This document shows positions 5,416 through 10,800 of a DNA stretch of 10,800 bases, piece after piece. The notes under the pieces were generated by a model that was not told where the DNA came from, ran no database searches, and saw only the letters and a program-made list of their open reading frames with translations. This stretch comes from Erysipelotrichaceae bacterium (GTDB lineage: Bacteria; Bacillota_I; Bacilli_A; RFN20; CAG-826), in the NCBI GenBank assembly GCA_031271635.1, contig JAISVG010000073.1, positions 1 to 10,800 of the forward strand. The letters are read 5' to 3'. The translations under genes were made by a program, and so were the position numbers. Numbering within the stretch: the stretch's first letter is position 1; each line of letters starts with the position of its first letter.

Positions 5416-6336
5416 ATGAAATGGGCTAGAATAAAAAGTATTTTAAATCAAATCATGGGTCATTGTTATTTTTCTAATCGCCGTCTAAAGCATTATCTTA
5501 AAAAGAATAAAGTCGAAATGAGTAGTCCCAGAGAGTATTTAATCGGACAATATCAAGCAGTCTTTAAACGAATGCCGAATTTAGATGAACCACGCTCGTA
5601 TAATGAAAAACTGCTTTGGATTAAACTTAATTATCATAATGATTCATATAAGATTTTAACCGACAAAATAGCGGTCAAAGACTATCTCGAGCGCCTTGGT
5701 CTTGGAAGTTACGTCATTCCGACCTATGGTGTATATGATAGTCCGGATTTAATAGATTACTCCTTGCTTCCTGATAGTTTCGTGATTAAAGTGAACAATG
5801 ATTCTGGGGGAGTTGTGCTTGTAAATGACAAAAACACGATTAATCATTCTAAAATAAATAGTTTCTTAGCTTCAAGCCTCAAACGAAACTACTTCCAGCT
5901 TTTCGGGGAATGGAACTATAACTTTAACGGAAGAGTTATAGTGGAAAAACTCATCTCCCCTAAACCTTTAAATGATTATAAATTCCTTTGTTTTAGCGGC
6001 AAAGTAGAATACATGTATGTTGCCTCTGACCGCCAGAATTTCCTCAAATTTAACTTTTATAAAAGAGACTTTACTCCGATAAAAGTAATTCAGGGGCACC
6101 CACGTAGTCACGCTTTAATTAGTAAACCAAAGAGTTTTGACTTAATGATTCAAATCGCTGAACTAATCGCTAGTAAATTTCCTCATATTCGGGTTGATTT
6201 TTATGAAGTTGAAGGTCAACTATATCTTGGGGAACTAACTTTCTTCCATATGGGGGGCATGTATCCGTTTTATCCGAAACAATTTGATATAAAACTCGGC
6301 AGTCTTCTTGATTTAACAATGTATAATAAAGAATAA
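5416..6336 (+). CDS. TupA-like ATP-grasp protein
   Basis: At 306 residues this has the usual length and pattern of the TupA-like ATP-grasp family. NLDEPRSYNEKLLWIKL (55-71) is the typical opening. DKIAVKDYLERLGLGSYVIP (83-102) follows, then the nucleotide-binding loop VIKVNNDSGGVVLV (123-136), DYKFLCFSGK (187-196) and the metal/ATP end RVDFYEVEGQLYLGELTF (259-276). Family members occur in polysaccharide and teichuronopeptide gene clusters and are thought to ligate an amino-acid or similar group to a surface polymer; the exact substrate is unknown. It has no signal peptide, so it acts in the cytoplasm. The start at 5416 fits the promoter but has no ribosome site; the ATG at codon 14 also lacks one. 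The downstream glycosyltransferase begins 1 base after its stop. Confidence 0.88.
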   Translation: MKWARIKSILNQIMGHCYFSNRRLKHYLKKNKVEMSSPREYLIGQYQAVFKRMPNLDEPRSYNEKLLWIKLNYHNDSYKILTDKIAVKDYLERLGLGSYVIPTYGVYDSPDLIDYSLLPDSFVIKVNNDSGGVVLVNDKNTINHSKINSFLASSLKRNYFQLFGEWNYNFNGRVIVEKLISPKPLNDYKFLCFSGKVEYMYVASDRQNFLKFNFYKRDFTPIKVIQGHPRSHALISKPKSFDLMIQIAELIASKFPHIRVDFYEVEGQLYLGELTFFHMGGMYPFYPKQFDIKLGSLLDLTMYNKE

Positions 6337-6337
6337 G

Positions 6338-7327
6338 ATGAAAATATTTTATTCAAGTAATAATAGTTATGCCCCGATTCTTGGCATCTCACTTACTTCT
6401 TTTTTTAAGCATAATCAAGGAACTCACGAAATCTACATTCTCGATGTTGATATTAGTAATGAAAATAAAGACAAGCTCATCGCCCTGACTAAAACAAATC
6501 AGGGATCAATTTTTTTTGTTAAACTGCCTAGGACACTCCACAATATCTATGACGATTTTGATAATAAGCGTTGGTCCATTGCCACTTTCGGACGTCTTTT
6601 TGCCGCCTCATTATTTCCTGATGTTGATAAACTTCTTTATCTTGATTGTGACATCATTATTAATAAAGACTTATCTTCCCTTTATAATACTGATATTCAA
6701 AACGTGGCTGTCGCGGGCGTTAAAGAATGTCTCAGCAATAACTATAATGACTTAGTACATATTCCACCAACATCATTTTATCTTCAAGCCGGCGTGCTTT
6801 TAATGAATCTTGCTTATATGAGGAAGCATGACCTTGAGGCACGTTTCATTAAATACTCTAAAACACATCCGAAGGTGCTATATAACGATCAAGACATCCT
6901 CAATGCCTGTCTTAAGACTGAAGAGAAGATTCGGCTTCCATTAAAATACAATGTCTATACCCCGATTCGTTTTTTTAATTATCAAGAAATCTTAAAAGCC
7001 CGTCGTCTTGGTCATTTTTATGTGAGTGAATCTGAATATCAAACCGCTAAAGCTGATCCTTATATTACTCATTTTACTTATTGTTTCCTCGATGGGAAAA
7101 GACCCTGGATTAAGGGTAGTAATGACCCAAGTCTTGCTGAATATCAAGCTATTAAACAAGATTCGTTATGGACTGATATGAAGCCGCTTTTGGATCAGCG
7201 CAGCAAAAAAAAGCGCTTTTTGCACGGAATTATGAAACATTTACCGAAATTCATCATGTTACCGCTTTTAGGTTATCTGCACGGCAAATTAATCCCGCAT
7301 CGTGCCAAAAAGAACTATCAAGATTAA
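6338..7327 (+). CDS. Family 8 glycosyltransferase
   Basis: This 329-residue protein opens MKIFYSSNNSYAPILGISLTS, the usual first strand and helix of GT8 enzymes. It carries the metal-binding DxD in LLYLDCDIII (DCD at 103-105), NDQDILN (183-189), and the C-terminal His-containing motif HFTYCFLDGKRPW (245-257), a variant of Hx(4-6)GxxKPW. GT8 enzymes are retaining, GT-A fold transferases using UDP-sugars; in Gram-positive bacteria they commonly extend surface polysaccharide or lipooligosaccharide. The last 40 residues are basic and hydrophobic (KKKRFLHGIMKHLPKFIMLPLLGYL), suggesting membrane attachment. It starts 1 base after the ATP-grasp stop without a strong ribosome site, so translation is probably coupled. 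It converges on the nitroreductase gene with a 2-base gap and no obvious terminator. Confidence 0.93.
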   Translation: MKIFYSSNNSYAPILGISLTSFFKHNQGTHEIYILDVDISNENKDKLIALTKTNQGSIFFVKLPRTLHNIYDDFDNKRWSIATFGRLFAASLFPDVDKLLYLDCDIIINKDLSSLYNTDIQNVAVAGVKECLSNNYNDLVHIPPTSFYLQAGVLLMNLAYMRKHDLEARFIKYSKTHPKVLYNDQDILNACLKTEEKIRLPLKYNVYTPIRFFNYQEILKARRLGHFYVSESEYQTAKADPYITHFTYCFLDGKRPWIKGSNDPSLAEYQAIKQDSLWTDMKPLLDQRSKKKRFLHGIMKHLPKFIMLPLLGYLHGKLIPHRAKKNYQD

Positions 7328-7329
7328 AA

Positions 7330-8025
7330 TTATTCGTAACTAATTCGGACTCCAAAATGATCCTCGTCATCATTTAGAGTTAAGGCCAAGACGTTTCGTC
7401 CTTCGTGAAGTAACGCAATTTCAACATAACGCGTCATAATTCCAATGTCGATTTTACTCATCTTACGCTTTAATAACTGTTTTAAGATCCCGCGCCCAAA
7501 GTAATTAATACTAACGCTTTTATCACCAAAAACAAGCTGCCATGGTTCAGAATTCACCGCTGAGGGAGCAAGACGTGCTGCCCGAGCGATATCATTACTT
7601 TGATTACTGATTTTTTCTACCAAAAGACGTTTAAAATCCTTCTCGTCTTTACGATAAGGAACTCTCGTCTTTCCAAAAGCCATCATTATTGAAAAGCAAT
7701 CAAGACTATCGCCCTTAGGTTTTGCCATCCCAAGAAATAGGCTTCCAAGATCAAGACTCTGTAAATATAAATCGGCCTTAGCTAAAAAATATCCAACATT
7801 GATTAAGGCTGCGGTTGTATTTTCGGCAAACACCAGAATAAAGTATGGCGCCTTATTATTCCCAATCTGCTCACCCGTAGCAATCTTAAAACTAGCCCTA
7901 AATTCCACTAATTGTTCAATGGTTTCAAGGTAATTATGGAGATTTTTTAAAGTCTTATTATCAAGCGCGGAAAAATCAAAACTGCGAACTGATCGACGTT
8001 TAAAAATGGTTTGATATAAGTCCAT
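7330..8025 (-). CDS. Nitroreductase-fold protein (TM_nitroreductase type)
   Basis: The 231-residue protein has RRSVRSF (10-16) at its N-terminus, the usual FMN phosphate-binding segment, and APSAVNSEPW (153-162), a form of the AP(S)xxNxQPW motif. The late position of the second motif and the KIDIGI segment (191-196) match the internally rearranged TM_nitroreductase subgroup rather than classical NfsB-like enzymes. It probably binds FMN and is a cytoplasmic oxidoreductase; the substrate is unknown. The ATG follows the stop of the peptidase gene directly (TAAATG), without a separate ribosome site, so translation depends on termination of the peptidase. It is the last gene of the minus-strand operon. 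Confidence 0.85.
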   Translation of the reverse strand: MDLYQTIFKRRSVRSFDFSALDNKTLKNLHNYLETIEQLVEFRASFKIATGEQIGNNKAPYFILVFAENTTAALINVGYFLAKADLYLQSLDLGSLFLGMAKPKGDSLDCFSIMMAFGKTRVPYRKDEKDFKRLLVEKISNQSNDIARAARLAPSAVNSEPWQLVFGDKSVSINYFGRGILKQLLKRKMSKIDIGIMTRYVEIALLHEGRNVLALTLNDDEDHFGVRISYE

Positions 8026-9714
8026 TTATAGTTTAATCTCTTGAAGATAAGTCATGAGTGGCTTAATAGCCTTTTTTACATTACCCGCGATGAAAGGAGA
8101 CTTTAATTTGGCCTTCTTTAAAAGTTCCTGCATGGGGAAGCGTCCTCCAAGACGGCAAAGATGCAAGTATTTCGCCCAAGCACGGTCGAAATTATCACGT
8201 GATTCGTTAAATAGTTGGAAGGCAACTACCTGGGCAATGGTATAGTCAATATAGTAGAAAGGCACTGAGAAAATATGTGATTGTTTAAACCAGAAGCCGC
8301 CTCTTTCAAGATAATCAACCCCATCAAAGTCTTTAAAAGGGAGATATTCTTTTTCAAGGGTGCGCCAAAGCGTCATGCGAGCGTCTTTATCCATCGCTGG
8401 ATTTTCAAAGACTTCATGCTGAAATTCATCTACTAAAGCACCATATGGTAAGAACCGAATGGCATCCTCGACATGAGAATGTAAATACTTGTTATTATCT
8501 TTAGCGAAGAACTCTTCCATATACTTATGAGTCAAGAATTCCATTGCCATTGAATGCATTTCACATACTTCAAGCGTCGGACTTCTTAAAGCCGCGATTT
8601 TAATAGCATGGTCAGCAAGATAAGCTTGGAAAGCATGTCCAAATTCATGAGTAAGGACATCAACATCACCGCTTGTTCCGTTAAAGTTTGAGAAAATAAA
8701 CGGCGCATGATATAAAGGGAAGTAAGTCATATAGCCACCTGGCCGTTTTCCCTCACGAGCGCTTAAATCCATTAGGTGATGATCCATCAAAAAGTCAAAA
8801 AAAGTGCCTGATTCAAGAGACATATCGTGATACATGGCTTTCGCTTTTGCCACTAAAACCGCTTCGCCCCCAACTGGGACTGGATTTCCATCAAGATAAT
8901 TAAGATTCAAGTCATAATACTTCATCTTTTTAATTCCAATTCGTTTTGATTGTTCCGTTACTAAACGTTTTACAAGTGGGACCACATCATGCTTAATCTG
9001 TTCACGATAGCCCTTAACTTCATTTTTGCTATAATCAAGACGGCCTAAGCGTAAATACGCTAGTTCAATAAAGGAATCAAAGCCAAGCGTTTTGGCCATC
9101 CTAGTACGAACATGGACTAAAGCATCATAAAGGTCTAAAAACTTTGTTTCATTCTCACTAAAGAATGAGGCAGAAGCAAGGGAAGCAGCCTTTCTCGTCT
9201 CACGGTCCTTATCTTGGGTAAATTTCCCTAACTGTGAAAGGTTGTATTTTTGCCCACGAAATTCAATTTTTGCCGAACCAACTAAAAGATCATACTCACT
9301 GGTGAGTTTATTCTCTTCAATTAAATCAGGAACAATTTCTGGTTTAAAGGTTTTTAAATTGGCTTCAAGTTGCTTAAAATAATAGGGAGTTAACTTCTTT
9401 TCAAGCGCGGCTCGGAATGGTAATTCTAAGAGGGTTTTATTAAACTCATTCGTATATTCTCCAAGTTGAGGACCAATTTCATCAACCATTTCGTTAGCTT
9501 TTTGATATAATTCATCATTCACATTAAGGGTATATCTAACATGAATTGTATTAAACTCAGTCTGAATCTTGTTTTCATATTTTTCGAGTTTAAAAAAGAC
9601 TCTTAGTGCTGCTTTAGCGTCTTGAGCATTTTTTAAAGCCTCAATAAAACCTTGATACTTTTTAGTAATTGCTTTAAGGTTTGGCTTAACGTAGGGATAT
9701 TCTTCAAATTTCAT
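8026..9714 (-). CDS. M3-family oligoendopeptidase (PepF-like)
   Basis: This 562-residue zinc metallopeptidase carries HEFGH at 356-360 in DVLTHEFGHAFQAYL, with the third zinc ligand Glu385 in LEVCEMHSMAMEF, 29 residues after the first His as in thimet-type enzymes. The C-terminal HIFSVPFYYIDYTIAQVVAFQLF (480-502) is typical of the M3B oligoendopeptidases. Length is normal for the family (about 560-600). It probably degrades short peptides in the cytoplasm, supplying amino acids. It has a strong ribosome site (AAAAGGAG, 6 bases from the ATG) that overlaps the stop codon of gpmI, 12 bases upstream, so it belongs to the same operon. All key residues are present and I see no defect. Confidence 0.93.
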   Translation of the reverse strand: MKFEEYPYVKPNLKAITKKYQGFIEALKNAQDAKAALRVFFKLEKYENKIQTEFNTIHVRYTLNVNDELYQKANEMVDEIGPQLGEYTNEFNKTLLELPFRAALEKKLTPYYFKQLEANLKTFKPEIVPDLIEENKLTSEYDLLVGSAKIEFRGQKYNLSQLGKFTQDKDRETRKAASLASASFFSENETKFLDLYDALVHVRTRMAKTLGFDSFIELAYLRLGRLDYSKNEVKGYREQIKHDVVPLVKRLVTEQSKRIGIKKMKYYDLNLNYLDGNPVPVGGEAVLVAKAKAMYHDMSLESGTFFDFLMDHHLMDLSAREGKRPGGYMTYFPLYHAPFIFSNFNGTSGDVDVLTHEFGHAFQAYLADHAIKIAALRSPTLEVCEMHSMAMEFLTHKYMEEFFAKDNNKYLHSHVEDAIRFLPYGALVDEFQHEVFENPAMDKDARMTLWRTLEKEYLPFKDFDGVDYLERGGFWFKQSHIFSVPFYYIDYTIAQVVAFQLFNESRDNFDRAWAKYLHLCRLGGRFPMQELLKKAKLKSPFIAGNVKKAIKPLMTYLQEIKL

Positions 9715-9726
9715 CTTTTACTCCTT

Positions 9727-10800
9727 TTATTTAATGATTAATGATGGCTCACTCATATCTTCTGGAACTTTCTCACCTAGTAAGTCAATTACGGTTGGAG
9801 CAAGATTTGAAAGCTTTCCGTCTTTTCTTAATTTTAAGTCCTTAATATTAATGCAAAATGGCACTGGATCAGTGGTATGAGCGGTGTATGGATGGTCTTG
9901 ATCATCAAGAATTTCTTCCGCATTCCCGTGATCAGCGGTCACCATGATGATAGCGTCATTTTGATTCGCCCAATTAATTAAGGAACCAACACAGTCATCA
10001 ACTACTTCAACTGCCTTAATTGTGGCATCGCGAACCGCGGTATGTCCAACCATGTCACAGTTAGCAAAATTAACAATCACGACATCTAAATCAAATTTAT
10101 CAAGTTCCTTAATCAAAGCATCACGAATTAAATAGGCTGACATTTCAGGCTTTAAATCATATGTCGCCACTTTAGGAGATGGAATTAGCACTCGACGACA
10201 GAGTTTAAGTTCTGGTTTTTCAACCCCATCATAATTAACTGTGGCATCAAAAAAGAAAGTCACATGCGCGTATTTCTCAGTCTCGGCAATTCTAAGTTGT
10301 GAGTAACCATGATTCGCAAGCCATGGTCCTAATGTATTATGAATTGCTGGTAGTCTAAAAGCGACATTGCCTTTTACTGAATCCGCATATTTCATAAGAC
10401 AAGTATACTCAATATCGTTCAGAATATGAGATGGCGTATATGTACCATTTGGTTTTACTGGTACAGTTTCGTAGTAATGAGGATTAGTAATGATTGTTGA
10501 GATTTCAATCGCGCGGTCTGGACGATAGTTCATAAAAATAACTGCATCATGATCTTTAATACGACCATCAACCTTCTTATTATAGTGTGGGATAATAAAC
10601 TCATCACTTGGGTCTTTCCCACTAGCAATTAATTTTTGATAAATCTCTGGGAAAAAGGCATCTAAATCTTCATATGAGGGGCCATCATGATCAACCATTA
10701 AGCGATAACTTAAATCAACGCGGTCAAGATTTTTATCACGATCCATAACGTAGTAGCGACCATGGATATCTGCGATCGCACCGATTTGAAGCGTATCAAA
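9727..10800 (-). CDS. gpmI: 2,3-bisphosphoglycerate-independent phosphoglycerate mutase (5' end beyond window)
   Basis: The frame is open to the right edge and shows the C-terminal 357 residues of a protein usually about 510 long. It contains GRYYVMDRDKNLDRVDLSY near its visible start, FMNYRPDRAIEIS, VIVNFANCDMVGHTAV and TADHGNAEEI; the last two are Mn-binding signatures of the alkaline-phosphatase-superfamily mutase. It interconverts 3- and 2-phosphoglycerate in glycolysis, in the cytoplasm, with two Mn ions. The N-terminal part with the phosphorylated Ser is outside the window. The enzyme has Cys in the NCD position where many homologues have Pro (NPD), a known variation. It is the visible first gene of the operon; the methionine at 10746 is internal, not the start. 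Confidence 0.96.
   Translation of the reverse strand, partial: FDTLQIGAIADIHGRYYVMDRDKNLDRVDLSYRLMVDHDGPSYEDLDAFFPEIYQKLIASGKDPSDEFIIPHYNKKVDGRIKDHDAVIFMNYRPDRAIEISTIITNPHYYETVPVKPNGTYTPSHILNDIEYTCLMKYADSVKGNVAFRLPAIHNTLGPWLANHGYSQLRIAETEKYAHVTFFFDATVNYDGVEKPELKLCRRVLIPSPKVATYDLKPEMSAYLIRDALIKELDKFDLDVVIVNFANCDMVGHTAVRDATIKAVEVVDDCVGSLINWANQNDAIIMVTADHGNAEEILDDQDHPYTAHTTDPVPFCINIKDLKLRKDGKLSNLAPTVIDLLGEKVPEDMSEPSLIIK

Noticed and set aside
7197..7223. Hairpin AGCGC/GCGCT and palindrome AAAAAGCGCTTTTT near the end of the glycosyltransferase gene
   Set aside because: It encodes the Arg-Ser-Lys-Lys-Lys-Arg segment in frame, about 100 bases before the stop; more likely a consequence of coding than a terminator.

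Overview
The window looks like a chromosomal stretch of a low-GC member of the Bacillota, or a close walled or wall-less relative in the Bacilli (Acholeplasma, RF39 or Erysipelotrichales-like). Coding is AT-rich. Genes mostly use AAGGAG-type ribosome binding sites. Trp is encoded by TGG and no in-frame TGA is read through, so the standard bacterial code applies rather than the Mycoplasma code. The lineage is an inference from composition and gene content; no marker gene settles it.

Layout. (1) Positions 1-1107, minus strand: a two-gene operon. It encodes an unrecognised 265-residue protein with a highly acidic linker and a Thr/Val-rich tail, then the first 102 residues of an AmiS/UreI-family urea/amide channel that runs off the left edge. 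(2) Positions 1204-5415: an accessory, gene-poor region bounded by intact core genes. It holds tRNA-Arg(TCG), a degraded reading frame, a self-contained AAA_14/DUF4143 ATPase gene whose promoter places the start point at its ATG, a start-less zinc-ribbon fragment, a frameshifted GIY-YIG nuclease gene that begins 10 bases after tRNA-Arg(CCT), and a 5' half of a second tRNA-Arg(CCT). Three copies of the anticodon-loop core CTTAGGAGG and several TGGTACAGCAA-like repeats suggest past site-specific integration at tRNA-Arg(CCT). (3) Positions 5416-7327, plus strand: a two-gene surface-glycan operon with a TupA-like ATP-grasp protein and a family 8 glycosyltransferase. (4) Positions 7330-10800, minus strand: a housekeeping operon of gpmI (cut by the right edge), an M3-family oligoendopeptidase and a nitroreductase-fold protein.

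How the parts fit. The ATP-grasp protein and glycosyltransferase probably modify the same cell-surface polymer. The gpmI-peptidase-nitroreductase genes are tightly packed (12 bases, then 0) and are probably co-transcribed. The channel and its acidic partner share a promoter and are 1 base apart, so their functions are probably linked, but the partner's role is unknown. The middle region looks like a decayed integration hot spot in which only the ATPase gene remains clearly intact. No integrase, transposase or CRISPR array is intact in the window.
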